A DNA stretch of 63,154 nt from Spirosoma spitsbergense DSM 19989 (GTDB taxonomy: Bacteria; Bacteroidota; Bacteroidia; Cytophagales; Spirosomataceae): NCBI RefSeq assembly GCF_000374085.1, contig NZ_KB893555.1, forward strand, positions 1 to 63,154, in the 5' to 3' direction. A model generated the notes under the pieces. It had not been told where the DNA came from and did no database searches. It saw only the letters and a list, made by a program, of their open reading frames with translations. A program made the translations under genes and the position numbers. Shown here one piece after another: positions 1 to 9,264 of this stretch (positions within the stretch are counted from its first letter, which is position 1; each line of letters starts with the position of its first letter).

Positions 1-1
1 C

Positions 2-208
2 CCCCTGTTGGTACCGACTAACCCAGTCATAAATGGTATTTTCCCGTCTTCGAACCAATAAGCCCTTATGGGCCACTTGTTTACCGGACTGGCCACCATG
101 AATTTGGAGAATGGCACTAACTCGTTCTCGGACATAGGCTTTGGGGTGGGTTTTGAGGGCCTTTTGCAAGGCTTGTTGAGCGGACTGGTCAAGGGTGAGT
201 TTAAGCAT
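2..208 (-). CDS. IS630-like transposase, N-terminal fragment (runs off left edge)
   Basis: This reading frame opens with an ATG at 208 and stays open to the window edge, giving 69 residues. The peptide starts MLKLTLDQSAQQAL and contains a helix-turn-helix-like segment ending in RRRENTIYDWVSRYQQG. That arrangement resembles the DNA-binding N-terminal domain of IS630-family and related transposases. The catalytic DDE domain would lie outside the window, so neither integrity nor exact family can be judged. No terminal inverted repeat was identified between 209 and 311. Confidence 0.6.
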   Translation of the reverse strand, partial: MLKLTLDQSAQQALQKALKTHPKAYVRERVSAILQIHGGQSGKQVAHKGLLVRRRENTIYDWVSRYQQG

Positions 209-311
209 AGTGGTCGCCGTTTGTTAATGTACCACAGGTAAAGTCAGTTTCGGCGGTTAATTACTACAAATCAATAAATCACCCGCTGACGGAACGGGTA
301 GGAATGTGAAT

Positions 312-1376
312 TCACTTGTCCCGCACGCAGCGAAAGCCCAGGTTATTGCTGCCACTGTTTATTTCTCCCTTGCCCCGGCTACCTGCTTTGTAACGAATGC
401 AATAGTCGTCACTACAAAGAAACGAGCCACCCCGCTGCACCCGTTTTACGGCTCCCGGCTCATCCGGGTCATAGCTGTCAGCAGGTCCCTGCGGGTCGTT
501 TTTGGCCAGTTTGGCATAGTAGTCAGGTCGATAAAAATCCTGGCACCACTCCCACACGTTGCCATCCATATCGTACAGGCCATACGGGTTGGGCGCGAAT
601 GATTTAACGGGAGCAACACCGCTGAACCCGTCTTCGCTGGTGTTCTTATCCGGAAAATGGCCCTGGTAAATATTGGCAATCCATTTACCACCGGGCTTCA
701 GTTCGTTACCCCAGTAATACGGTTGATTCTCTTTGCCGCCCCGGGCTGCAAACTCCCATTCGGCTTCGGTCGGCAGGCGTTTCCCGGCCCATTTGGCGTA
801 GGCTGCGGCATCGGTGAAGCTCACGTGAACGACGGGTTCATTTTCGTGCCCCTTCACCGTACTTTCCGGGCCATTGGGATGCTGCCAGTCGGCCCCTTTC
901 ACGTAGGCCCACCATTGCAGCGGATTATCAAGCGATACCTGCTGGGCCGTAGGCGCAAAAACCGCCGACCCCGGCACCAGTTGCTCCGCCGGAACACCCG
1001 GAAAATCGGCTGGATTTGGGATTTGTTCCGCAATGGTTTTATAGCCCGTGGCGGCTATAAACCGGGCAAACTCGGCGTTGGTGACTTCATGTTCGTCCAT
1101 CCAGAAACCCGTTACCAAAACGGGATGGACCGGCCTTGAGTCCGGGAACTCGTCGGCCCCCATCAGAAACGGACCACCCGGTATCCAGACCATACCCGTT
1201 GTATCGGCTGCTGAAGCTGTGGTTTTCCGAACCGGGTCAGCAGTGGCAGTTGATGTTTGTGCCTCGGACGATTGATTGGTGGACTGACAACCAGCCAATA
1301 CAGTTACCCATAAACCAACAATCAGCAATGAGAAAACAACACTATTTACTCGCCATAATTTCGAGGGCTTCATCAT
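312..1376 (-). CDS. Exported formylglycine-generating enzyme (SUMF1/FGE-sulfatase family) lipoprotein
   Basis: Formylglycine-generating enzymes oxidise the sulfatase active-site cysteine to formylglycine. The start is taken at the ATG at 1376 (a second follows at 1373), because the 5-residue extension would need a TTG start. A hydrophobic segment ends in the lipobox LAGC (Cys about residue 30), so a periplasmic or outer-membrane lipoprotein is predicted. The FGE domain fills the rest, from MVWIPGGPFLMGADE to GFRCVRDK. The paired cysteines of active FGEs are present in GGSFLCSDDYCIRY (about residues 321 and 326). The start overlaps the end of the upstream sulfatase by about 35 bp, indicating translational coupling, and the two upstream sulfatases both carry Cys-type motifs. 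It could alternatively be a catalytically inert family member, but the cysteines argue against that. Confidence 0.88.
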   Translation of the reverse strand: MMKPSKLWRVNSVVFSLLIVGLWVTVLAGCQSTNQSSEAQTSTATADPVRKTTASAADTTGMVWIPGGPFLMGADEFPDSRPVHPVLVTGFWMDEHEVTNAEFARFIAATGYKTIAEQIPNPADFPGVPAEQLVPGSAVFAPTAQQVSLDNPLQWWAYVKGADWQHPNGPESTVKGHENEPVVHVSFTDAAAYAKWAGKRLPTEAEWEFAARGGKENQPYYWGNELKPGGKWIANIYQGHFPDKNTSEDGFSGVAPVKSFAPNPYGLYDMDGNVWEWCQDFYRPDYYAKLAKNDPQGPADSYDPDEPGAVKRVQRGGSFLCSDDYCIRYKAGSRGKGEINSGSNNLGFRCVRDK

Positions 1377-2907
1377 CTTTATACTGTTCAATCTCCTGTT
1401 TCAGTTTGATTTTCAGGTCGGCGGTCAGGGCTTCGTATCCTTTCTGACCGTACAGATTGTGCATGTTGTGCGGGTCCTTTTTAATATCGTATAACTCCCA
1501 GAAATCCTTTGGTCCATAAAACCGGGCCAGCGTGTACTGCTCCGTCCGGATACCAAAATGAGGGTACACGTGATGCGGCTGCGGGAATTCGTAGTAGTGG
1601 TAATAGGCTTGCTTTCGCCAATTGGTCTTTTCTCCTTTTAATAACGGCAGGAACGATTCGCCCTGTATGTAGGAAGGAATGGGCGTGCCGGTCAGGTTGA
1701 GCAGCGTGGGCGCCCAGTCTATATTGGAAACGATCTGGTTAATGTGCGTACGCGGTTTGATAACCCCCGGATACCGGATAACGAAGAGCGTTTTCAGGGA
1801 CTCTTCGTAAATCCACCGTTTATCGAACCAGCCATGCTCGCCTAGGTAAAAACCCTGATCGGATGCATAAATAACAACCGTATTTTTGGCCAGTCCCGAT
1901 TTATCCAGGTAATCCAGCAACGCGCCGATGTTGCGATCCATCGAATTAGCCACCGACAGGTAATCCTTCATGTACCGCTGGTATTTCCACTCGACCAGTG
2001 CTTTGCCGGTCAGCTTTTTGGCATCGAATTCCTTGCTAACCTTGTTTTCGTAATAATTGTAAAACGCCTTCTTCTGTTCGGGTGTAAACCGACTGTAGGA
2101 ACCGGCCTTTTCGTAATCCACATGAACTTTCAGGTCTTCCTTCAGGCGCATGGTTTTGTCGATGGTCATGTCCTGATCCTGAGCCGCCAAACGCCCTTCG
2201 TAGTTATCGTAGAAGGTTGGGGGAATGGGGAAAGTCCGGTTATCATACGCACCCAGATCCGGCAGATCGGGTAACCACTCGCGGTGGGTAGCCTTATGCC
2301 CTACTACCAGAAAGAACGGTTTTGATTCATCACGCTTCGCCAGCCAGTCCATGGAAAGTTTCGTAATGATATTGGTAACGTAGCCCGGATACTGCACCTT
2401 TTCATTTTTCGAATTGATAAAGTCCGGATTGTAATAATGCCCCTGTCCCGGCAGAACGTTCAGGTAATCGAAGCCGTTGGGCAGGGTACCGAGGTGCATC
2501 TTACCAATCCAGGCAGTTTGGTAGCCATTTTTCTGGAGATTCTCCGTAAACACCGGCTGATTTACGTTAAATACTTTCTCGTTGAGTTTGTAGCCGTTCA
2601 GGTGGCTGTATTTTCCCGTCAGCAGTGTAGCCCGGCTCGGGCCACATATAGAATTGGTGACAATATTGGTATGCAGGATAGCCCCCTCATTGGCAATCCG
2701 GTCGATGTTAGGCGTTTTGGTCAGTTTACTCCCGTAGGCACTAATGGCCTGATTGGTATGGTCGTCCGAGAAGATAAAGATAATGTTTGGTGGTACGGCA
2801 TTCCGGCGGCTCGGGGGGGCTACCTCCTGTTTGCCGGCAAAAAAGAGCAGGGTAGTCAGTATCGCCAGGCCTGCGCCAGCCAGCCAGTAGAATTGAGTTA
2901 TTTTCAT
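1342..2907 (-). CDS. Cys-type S1 sulfatase
   Basis: Predicted exported sulfatase that hydrolyses sulfate esters on glycans. The start is placed at the ATG at 2907 (MKITQFYWLAGAG), which immediately gives a hydrophobic signal or anchor segment; a 30-residue upstream extension looks spurious. Metal-binding SDDH lies near residues 47-50 and the modification motif CGPSR has its Cys at about residue 88, the residue turned into formylglycine. YLGEHGWFDKRWIYEESL is typical of the family's C-terminal half. Length (521 aa) is normal. The pattern resembles GlcNAc-6-sulfatase-like S1 subfamilies, but the substrate is not assignable by eye. It lies between another sulfatase (112 bp upstream) and the FGE gene (overlapping downstream), which suggests one operon. 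Confidence 0.88.
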   Translation of the reverse strand: MKITQFYWLAGAGLAILTTLLFFAGKQEVAPPSRRNAVPPNIIFIFSDDHTNQAISAYGSKLTKTPNIDRIANEGAILHTNIVTNSICGPSRATLLTGKYSHLNGYKLNEKVFNVNQPVFTENLQKNGYQTAWIGKMHLGTLPNGFDYLNVLPGQGHYYNPDFINSKNEKVQYPGYVTNIITKLSMDWLAKRDESKPFFLVVGHKATHREWLPDLPDLGAYDNRTFPIPPTFYDNYEGRLAAQDQDMTIDKTMRLKEDLKVHVDYEKAGSYSRFTPEQKKAFYNYYENKVSKEFDAKKLTGKALVEWKYQRYMKDYLSVANSMDRNIGALLDYLDKSGLAKNTVVIYASDQGFYLGEHGWFDKRWIYEESLKTLFVIRYPGVIKPRTHINQIVSNIDWAPTLLNLTGTPIPSYIQGESFLPLLKGEKTNWRKQAYYHYYEFPQPHHVYPHFGIRTEQYTLARFYGPKDFWELYDIKKDPHNMHNLYGQKGYEALTADLKIKLKQEIEQYKDDEALEIMASK

Positions 2908-3018
2908 GATAATTTTATGAACCGTAATCACACCGGCGGTCCGGTGCAAAGAACGCAAAAGGAATACGCGAAAGACGCTAAGGATTCTTCGCTTCAATAA
3001 GCAGTATCAGCCCTGCTT

Positions 3019-4686
3019 TTACTTTTTGACGGTTACTTCTTTGCTGGGTAGATACCCAATTCGCTGGGCAACAACCGTTAATGAATCGCCGGGCTGTATG
3101 GCTAATTTCTCCCCACCGTACACCTGCCAGCTTTTTACCGGCTCGGCTCCGTGCTTCAGCTTATAGCCAACCGATGCACCGGGTGTGGCACAGCGAATAG
3201 ATACCGTATTACCAGCAACGACTAACGCCGGGTCAGCCGTTTTGGGTGGTTCAGAGCCACCATTCCACATCTGTTCTAGCATCCCGGCTTCGGGCATTGC
3301 GCCTTTATCGCCTACTTTTCTTAACCAGGCATCCATCTGGCTGCGCAACTCCTGAAGTTTGGCTTTATAAGCGGGCTTGTTGACCAGGTTGGTAAACTCG
3401 TCGGGATCGGTTTGGGTATCGCACAGTTCCTCGGCGAGTTTGGTTTTCCGAAACCATAGCATCTGTGTGGCATTCAGTTTCCCGGCATCCCGTAGTTGCA
3501 GAATTTCCTGCATCATAGGGATACTCTGCCGGTAGCCAATATTTTGGTAATACGGCTTTTCGGGCATGAAATTCCGGTAGTATTTGTAGCGGCCATCGCC
3601 CACGGTCCGTACCCGATCCAGTTCGGTATCCATCCGATCACGTCCGGCGAAGATGTACTTCCGGGGTGTTTTAGCCTGCTGTTCACCCAGAAATGCCTGG
3701 CCCTGTATGTAAGCTGGTATCGGCGTATTAGCCAGCGAAAGCACCGTTGGCCCCAAATCAACGAAGCTAACGAGTTGGTTGTCGATGCTCCCGGCGGGTT
3801 TACTGCCCCTGACCTTGAATTTCTCCGGAATCCGCACAATCATTGGTACCCGCAGTCCCCGGCCGTACACTTCCCGCTTCACAAACGGCAGACCATCACC
3901 ATGATCGGAGTAGAAAAAAATGATTGTGTTGTCATAAAGACCGTCGTCTTTGAGTTGTTTAATGAGAGTGCCCACGATGGAATCCATCCGCATCACATTC
4001 GACAGGTTACGGGCAATATCGTGCCGAACCGTTTTGGTATCCGGGTAGTAGGCGGGAACAATCACATCTTCCGGCCGAACCAGCAGGGGTTCATTTTCTC
4101 TTGTCCAAAGCTGCGATTCGTGGGTAATCATCAGATTAAAAATCGAGAAAAAGGGTTTCCAGTCTTCGTCTCCACGGCGGGGCCGGCTCCGCCAGTGCGC
4201 TTTTCTACTGCTTTCGTCCCAAACCGTAACGGGCGGCACAAACTGATAATCCTCTTTGCTATTGTTCGTGCAGTAGTACCCTGCCTTGCGCAGAAACTCC
4301 GGAAAACACCGCACCGGCTCCGGCAACACCGCCGAGTACGACTTCATTGGTGATGATTTGTGCGGATAGGAATCACCCTGGAGGGTACGCATGTGCATAG
4401 TACCAATGGAACTCTGGTACATACCCGTAATGATGGACGACCGGCTGGGGGCACATACCCCCGCCGTGGAATACACGTGTGAGTAACGAACCCCTTCGGC
4501 CGCCAGTTGGTCGAGGTTAGGCGTTTTTACTTCGGTATCCCCAAAACAGGCCAGGTGATAGGACATGTCCTCGCAGGTGATCCAGAGAATATTGGGCTGA
4601 ACGGGGACAGGTGGCACCAACGGACGTTTCAGGAACGATACACTCAGTCCACTCAATACCAGCGCGATAACGACAATTTTATGCAT
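3019..4686 (-). CDS. Cys-type S1 sulfatase (heparan N-sulfatase-like)
   Basis: Second exported sulfatase, 555 aa. A short hydrophobic signal (MHKIVVIALVLSGLSVSFL) is followed by PNILWITCEDMS with the acidic metal ligands, and by CAPSR with its Cys at about residue 78, the formylglycine precursor. The order of motifs resembles N-sulfoglucosamine sulfohydrolase-like S1 enzymes. After about residue 480 a small beta domain (PGASVGYKLKHG to SKEVTVKK) resembles chitobiase/hexosaminidase C-terminal modules. It is on the same strand as the other sulfatase and the FGE, 50 bp after the permease gene, so co-transcription is likely. The exact glycan substrate is unknown. Confidence 0.87.
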   Translation of the reverse strand: MHKIVVIALVLSGLSVSFLKRPLVPPVPVQPNILWITCEDMSYHLACFGDTEVKTPNLDQLAAEGVRYSHVYSTAGVCAPSRSSIITGMYQSSIGTMHMRTLQGDSYPHKSSPMKSYSAVLPEPVRCFPEFLRKAGYYCTNNSKEDYQFVPPVTVWDESSRKAHWRSRPRRGDEDWKPFFSIFNLMITHESQLWTRENEPLLVRPEDVIVPAYYPDTKTVRHDIARNLSNVMRMDSIVGTLIKQLKDDGLYDNTIIFFYSDHGDGLPFVKREVYGRGLRVPMIVRIPEKFKVRGSKPAGSIDNQLVSFVDLGPTVLSLANTPIPAYIQGQAFLGEQQAKTPRKYIFAGRDRMDTELDRVRTVGDGRYKYYRNFMPEKPYYQNIGYRQSIPMMQEILQLRDAGKLNATQMLWFRKTKLAEELCDTQTDPDEFTNLVNKPAYKAKLQELRSQMDAWLRKVGDKGAMPEAGMLEQMWNGGSEPPKTADPALVVAGNTVSIRCATPGASVGYKLKHGAEPVKSWQVYGGEKLAIQPGDSLTVVAQRIGYLPSKEVTVKK

Positions 4687-4735
4687 GCGGATAAGATTTT
4701 TCCAGAAAAGGCAAAGCGGGTTGTTTCTTACGCGT

Positions 4736-5650
4736 TTACAGCGCCAATTCCTGCCAAGAAATCAACCCGATAGCCACGACCGCCAGGGCCAGCCCTATTT
4801 TGTTGGTCGTTGAGCGTTGCTCCTTAAAAAATAGCGCGGCTATCAGGGCCGCCAGCAAAATAACCCCGATGTTGTAAAGCGGATACACAAACGCCCCATT
4901 GCTTCCAAAGGCAGACAAAGCCAGCAAGAGCGTATAGAAACTCAGGAAATTAGGAATTCCCAGCGTAATGGCCCCCAGCAGACTCTTTGCCTGAATTACT
5001 TCTTTCCCCTGAACCATCCTGACGGCCAGCATCAGCACCCCGGCCACAACGGCTCCAAGTACCATCGTGAGCGTTACCTGGATGGTTTTATCGGCCGACG
5101 GAATGTAGTGCAGGTTCATGTAGTTGATCATGGTGTTGGTAGCCCCGTAAAACAGAAATACAGCCACTGGCAGCAGAAAAGCGGTTCCTTTCTGGCGGGT
5201 ACTTGCCGGGGTATCGGTGTCCGTTTGCGGCTCTTTTTTGTAGGTACTCAGCCCCACGGCGACAACGGCCAGCACCAGTCCCAGATAGTTCAGCCCATCA
5301 AAGGGTTTACCGCCCGTCTGGAAAATAAAGAGACTGAAACAAACCGGAATAACCAGCGAAAGATTATTGGCCAGCGACGTAACCGTAATACCCATTCGTT
5401 GCGTAGAAGCCCCCGACAGCATAAATGTTAATATGAAACCCACGCCAAGGCCCAGCGCAAGCCAGGTCCAGGTTTGCGAGAAATCAATAGTGAACGACTG
5501 ACCAGCGGGTAGCAGCAGCAGTCCCGTTAGAAAACAAACCGGGTAGTTGAACACGATAGCCTGAAACGTATTGACATCGTAGCGGGGAAACAGGCGAAAA
5601 TTCAACAGCAACAGCACCGACAACACGATGCTAAGACTTAGAAACAGCAT
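4736..5650 (-). CDS. EamA/DMT-superfamily permease
   Basis: A 304-residue integral membrane protein with about ten hydrophobic segments in two similar halves, as in the drug/metabolite transporter superfamily. It begins MLFLSLSIVLSVLLLLNF with no cleaved signal. A hydrophilic cytoplasmic loop (TYKKEPQTDTDTP) separates the halves, and a conserved-type terminal helix pair ends in ISWQELAL. Its substrate cannot be deduced. It is the first gene of the minus-strand run leading into the two sulfatases and FGE, 49 bp before the first sulfatase, so it may export or import a related metabolite, though this is only positional inference. Confidence 0.83.
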   Translation of the reverse strand: MLFLSLSIVLSVLLLLNFRLFPRYDVNTFQAIVFNYPVCFLTGLLLLPAGQSFTIDFSQTWTWLALGLGVGFILTFMLSGASTQRMGITVTSLANNLSLVIPVCFSLFIFQTGGKPFDGLNYLGLVLAVVAVGLSTYKKEPQTDTDTPASTRQKGTAFLLPVAVFLFYGATNTMINYMNLHYIPSADKTIQVTLTMVLGAVVAGVLMLAVRMVQGKEVIQAKSLLGAITLGIPNFLSFYTLLLALSAFGSNGAFVYPLYNIGVILLAALIAALFFKEQRSTTNKIGLALAVVAIGLISWQELAL

Positions 5651-5743
5651 GATACAGAAAAGTATAACCGGTAATTTGGGTCGAAGTTAACCGCCGGATT
5701 TGGTTGGACGCGTATATTGCCATCCCGAACGACTCATTTCGTT

Positions 5744-6415
5744 ATGATCAGGAAGCTGAGTTTTCTCGCTGCACTCGTTTTTTTTACCAGTACCTTTTCC
5801 TGGGGGCAACCGAGTTTATCCGTATCGGCAACCGGTTCGCCAACGTTCTCCCGCATCGTTTACGGATACCGCTATTTTTATCCTGAAAGCGATGGACAGG
5901 TAGTAGAACCGGTGTACGTGAATGGGCCTCGCTGGGCAACGGGCTATTCGGCAGGATTATCCGTTCGCTACGAGTACACGCCCGGATGGTCCGTTTCATC
6001 GGGTATCTGGTATCAGTCAGTATCCTTTCGGCAGGCCCGGCGGCCCTCGGCCGGTGAGGGGATGGTAACACTTCGCAACCGGGTTGTCCGCTTCCCAATC
6101 CTGTTGAACTATGCCTTATCCAGTAAGCGTCTATCCCCTTATTTTTCGCTTGGTTTCCTGGTCGACCTTCCGCTAACGGGGCGGGTGGTCGTGACGCGGG
6201 GCACGGAGTCAACGCAGAACCTGCGGTTAAAAACAAAACCAGCCCCCATTTTTCAGGGGATGCTGGGGGCTGGTGTCCAGTACAAACTGACGGAGCGATA
6301 TACGCTGCTGGCCCAGCCGGTCTGGACTTACACCTTCGGGCAACTGGGGGGATCACTCACGAATGACCCGACCTTTGACCTGAGCTTACTCACGCAGGTA
6401 GCCTATTCATTCTAG
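5744..6415 (+). CDS. Outer-membrane beta-barrel protein (PorT/OmpA-barrel-like)
   Basis: Starting at the ATG at 5744 gives MIRKLSFLAALVFFTSTFSWG, a clean signal peptide. A 9-residue upstream extension from 5717 is possible but would spoil the signal. The mature protein (about 200 aa) alternates hydrophobic and polar residues in strand-length blocks and ends in an aromatic residue (QVAYSF), the usual barrel signature. It resembles small outer_membrane_beta-barrel domain proteins of Bacteroidota. It has no operon partner on the left and the serine hydrolase follows after 14 bp, so the two may be co-transcribed. Function unknown. Confidence 0.75.
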   Translation: MIRKLSFLAALVFFTSTFSWGQPSLSVSATGSPTFSRIVYGYRYFYPESDGQVVEPVYVNGPRWATGYSAGLSVRYEYTPGWSVSSGIWYQSVSFRQARRPSAGEGMVTLRNRVVRFPILLNYALSSKRLSPYFSLGFLVDLPLTGRVVVTRGTESTQNLRLKTKPAPIFQGMLGAGVQYKLTERYTLLAQPVWTYTFGQLGGSLTNDPTFDLSLLTQVAYSF

Positions 6416-6429
6416 CCCCCCACAAACCG

Positions 6430-7602
6430 ATGGCTAAACACCCCTTATCTTTCTCCCCACCCATGAACGTGCCTGCGTGGCTATGCGCCAATCTTTTGCT
6501 TCTGCTTTTAGCCATTGGGCCTGTTGGGACCCTCCGGGCGCAGACAGTAACGCCCAACCGGCAACCGGCCGAACTTGACCAGTTCATCACGCGACTGATG
6601 GACAGTGCCCGCATACCGGGTCTGTCGATGGTAGTGATTCGGGGAAACAACATCGTATATAGCAAGAGTTATGGCCTGACCAAAGCCGACTCGACCCAGC
6701 CGGTAACGCCCAACACCGTGTTTGAAGCAGCTTCGCTCAGCAAACCCGTTTTTGCTTATGCCGTTATGCAACTGGTTGAAGAAAAGCTACTTGACCTGAA
6801 CAAGCCTTTATACGAGTACCTCCCCTACCCGGATGCAGCCGCCGACGCACGGTACCAGAAAATTACGGCCCGGATGGTACTGAGTCACCAGTCCGGTTTT
6901 CCCAACTGGCGCAAAGACCGGAAACTACCCCAGCTTGCCATGGCCTACTCCCCCGGCAAACGCTTCGGCTACTCGGGGGAGGGCTATGTATATCTGCAAA
7001 AAGTAGTGGAGAAAATCACTGACCAGCCCATCAACGAGATTATGGAATTCCGTGTACTGAAGCCCCTGGGCATGACGAATAGCAGCTTCGTCTGGCAATC
7101 CGACTTCAACAAACACGTAGCCATGCCCCACAATGAAGCCGGAGAGCCGGAGCAGAAATACCAGCCGGGGCAGGCAAACATGGCCTACTCCCTGCACACA
7201 ACCGCCGAAGATTACGCCCGCTTTATCCGAGCCATTTTTACGCCTGCCGGCCTTGAGCCCACTACCGTCAATCAGATGCTGACGCCCACCAGCAAACTCC
7301 CAACCCGTTTCTCGGGCGATACGTTGTCAACCAACCTGTATTGGGGACTGGGTTTTGGACTGGAAGAAATGTCGGATGCTACCTGGTTCTGGCATTGGGG
7401 CGACAATGGTGCCTTTAAATGTTTCATTATGGCCAACCGTGACCGGCAGGATGCGGTGATTTATTTCACCAACTCGACCAACGGCCTGGACATTGCCGAC
7501 CGGATAGTAGCGAAAACCCTCGGCGGGCAGCACCCCGCTTTTCCCTTTCTTGACATCAACGCCGACGAGTTTTTTCGTAAGCATCCCTACAAAGGGAAGT
7601 AA
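6430..7602 (+). CDS. Serine hydrolase, beta-lactamase class C / penicillin-binding-protein-like
   Basis: 390-residue exported serine hydrolase. The SxxK motif is SLSK (about residues 102-105), a Tyr motif is in GYSGEGYVYLQ, and the third motif is the HWGDNGAFK stretch. This is the layout of the PF00144 family (class C beta-lactamases, DD-peptidases, esterases). The signal is in WLCANLLLLLLAIGPVGTLRAQ. An alternative ATG at 6463 gives a shorter n-region. The Tyr motif has Gly where Asn is commonest (YSG rather than YSN), so substrate preference is uncertain and resistance should not be assumed. It sits 14 bp after the barrel protein gene. Confidence 0.82.
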   Translation: MAKHPLSFSPPMNVPAWLCANLLLLLLAIGPVGTLRAQTVTPNRQPAELDQFITRLMDSARIPGLSMVVIRGNNIVYSKSYGLTKADSTQPVTPNTVFEAASLSKPVFAYAVMQLVEEKLLDLNKPLYEYLPYPDAAADARYQKITARMVLSHQSGFPNWRKDRKLPQLAMAYSPGKRFGYSGEGYVYLQKVVEKITDQPINEIMEFRVLKPLGMTNSSFVWQSDFNKHVAMPHNEAGEPEQKYQPGQANMAYSLHTTAEDYARFIRAIFTPAGLEPTTVNQMLTPTSKLPTRFSGDTLSTNLYWGLGFGLEEMSDATWFWHWGDNGAFKCFIMANRDRQDAVIYFTNSTNGLDIADRIVAKTLGGQHPAFPFLDINADEFFRKHPYKGK

Positions 7603-8521
7603 CACAAAAGCTGGTCCGTACTCCTCAACGCTGTGCCGCCGGAACATGGAACGGAGTCGAGTCAGACCAAAGAGTCGACTGTTGGGTACGTAACCTTGTG
7701 CGTTTCGTTTTACACTACGTCGGATGCATCAACGTTCGACCCATATCGTTATGCGATAGCGTTCAGTGTCATCAGCAAAATATAACCAGAGTACCCTTCG
7801 ACATTCCAAGTTCTTTGCAGTGGTACCTTTCCATATCGTTAAATCACTTCGTCTGGCCAGACTTTTTACTTTAACGTGAATACGGGATTAATTTTTGCCC
7901 CATATGGGGGTAAACAGCGCAGCGTCGGTAGGGAAATCCCACCCACCGCCTGACTACCGGCATAAAACCAGAGTTACTTTCCCAATAATTTCCGGCAGAA
8001 TACAGGACTAATGCATTACAGGTGTGTGACCGTTACCTCCCGCTTAGTGGGTACTCAGGAAAAAATACTTTCGTAATGGTAATGGATTAATGCTGACCTG
8101 CCTCTTCAGCCAACTCCGCTACTGGTTTCGGATTTTTTTCATGCCAGCAACGTACCGGTTTACGGGCAGTACACACAAGTAGTGATTCGTATGCAAGCTA
8201 AACATACAAGACTCTTTATACTTATAATCAGCAAGTTAAGCTAACTTACAAGGCAACTTGAATTTAACTTACAGCATCCTGTGTGTTTTCTCTTACGTCC
8301 TTTCAAATCTAACTTAGTATCCTTATTCACCCATTCGGTTACCAGTTTTTTCTTCAAAAACTGCGGCATAAGCCCGGCACACGGACTATACCCCAAAAAT
8401 AAATACACCGTCTAATAAATTAATAGTGCCCTATATTACTCTTTTCAGTCTTAAATAAACAAAATAGAAAAAGCCCTTTGTCTTAAAACTAGTTTTCTAA
8501 ACTTATAATTTAAACCTGATA
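7603..8521. other. Long non-coding gap upstream of the ECF sigma gene
   Basis: No convincing reading frame was found in either strand of this 919-bp stretch. Its right half is AT-rich. It contains three copies of TAACTTA[C/G] at 8242-8249, 8265-8272 and 8310-8317, and the first is part of a small inverted repeat (8233-8247, AAGTTA/TAACTT). These may be operator-like, but no assignment is possible. Confidence 0.5.
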
Positions 8522-9073
8522 ATGTACAAGGCCTTAACGGACGAAGAAGCGATTCGTCAGTATTTACCTGATCAATCGAACCAATGCTTCGAAATTCTAT
8601 ATAAGCGATACGTGGGTAAAGTCTATCAACGGTGTTTATCAATGACCCACGACACCGAAAAGGCAGAAGACTTTACGCACGATATTTTCATTAAAGTATT
8701 CAACAAACTGGAAGCCTTCGAGCAACGGTCCAGTTTCTCCACCTGGCTCTATTCTGTTTCCTTCAATTACTGCGCCGATCAGCTTCGGATTGCCAAACGT
8801 TTCTCCACCACCAGTCTGGATTTTAATAACGAATGGGATAAGGCCGATTCGCTGGATGATCAACTCCATGAAGAGACTCTCCAGCTTATGCAACAGGCCA
8901 TGACCAGCCTGTCAGCCAAAGAGCGCAGTTTACTTCGGTTGAAATATGAAGATGGACTGAGTATCGACGAAATTGCCCAAACCCTGGATCTTTCGCCAAG
9001 CGCGGTTAAAATGCGACTAAAGCGAAGCCGGGACAAGATACAGTCTCTCTGCGAACATCATTTTGTGAACTGA
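8522..9073 (+). CDS. ECF-type RNA polymerase sigma factor (sigma-70 family)
   Basis: 183-residue extracytoplasmic-function sigma factor. Region 2 spans about residues 22-90 (CFEILYKRYVGKVYQRC, AEDFTHDIFIKVFNKL, SFSTWLYSVSFNYCADQLR), and region 4 about 122-178 (LLRLKYEDGLSIDEIAQ, SAVKMRLKRSRDKI) with the helix-turn-helix. There is no region 1 or 3, as expected for ECF. It stands alone: a probable terminator follows and the next gene is on the opposite strand. No anti-sigma gene with a FecR-like or zinc-binding motif is adjacent, so its control is not visible here. Confidence 0.9.
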   Translation: MYKALTDEEAIRQYLPDQSNQCFEILYKRYVGKVYQRCLSMTHDTEKAEDFTHDIFIKVFNKLEAFEQRSSFSTWLYSVSFNYCADQLRIAKRFSTTSLDFNNEWDKADSLDDQLHEETLQLMQQAMTSLSAKERSLLRLKYEDGLSIDEIAQTLDLSPSAVKMRLKRSRDKIQSLCEHHFVN

Positions 9074-9147
9074 TCAGAAAAAATAAATACCAAATCAGGT
9101 GACTTTTATTAACCTTTCAGTCTAAATGCATATAAATAATTAAAAAT

Positions 9148-9186
9148 CTTCCAAATACGATACTCATCGCACTGGAAGGTTTTTTT
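9148..9186 (+). terminator. Probable intrinsic terminator after the sigma factor gene
   Basis: A CTTCCA (9148-9153) / TGGAAG (9173-9178) stem with a 19-nt loop is followed directly by GTTTTTTT. The stem is short and the loop large, so the call is moderate. Its placement 75 bp after the stop codon fits. Confidence 0.5.
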
Positions 9187-9264
9187 ATGGCCAAAATAGT
9201 CTGTTTTGCCCCCTATTCTACGCCGTTTGCTGAAATCTGTAAAGCAGTAAGCTAGTATTAAGCC

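Noticed and set aside
281..299. Possible terminator after the FGE gene (ACCCG/CGGGT)
   Set aside because: The stem is only 5 bp and the following sequence is weakly T-rich; too weak to annotate.
6430..7602. Interpretation of the serine hydrolase as an antibiotic-resistance beta-lactamase
   Set aside because: Only the general PF00144 motifs are visible; most members are esterases or peptidases, and the Tyr motif is atypical.
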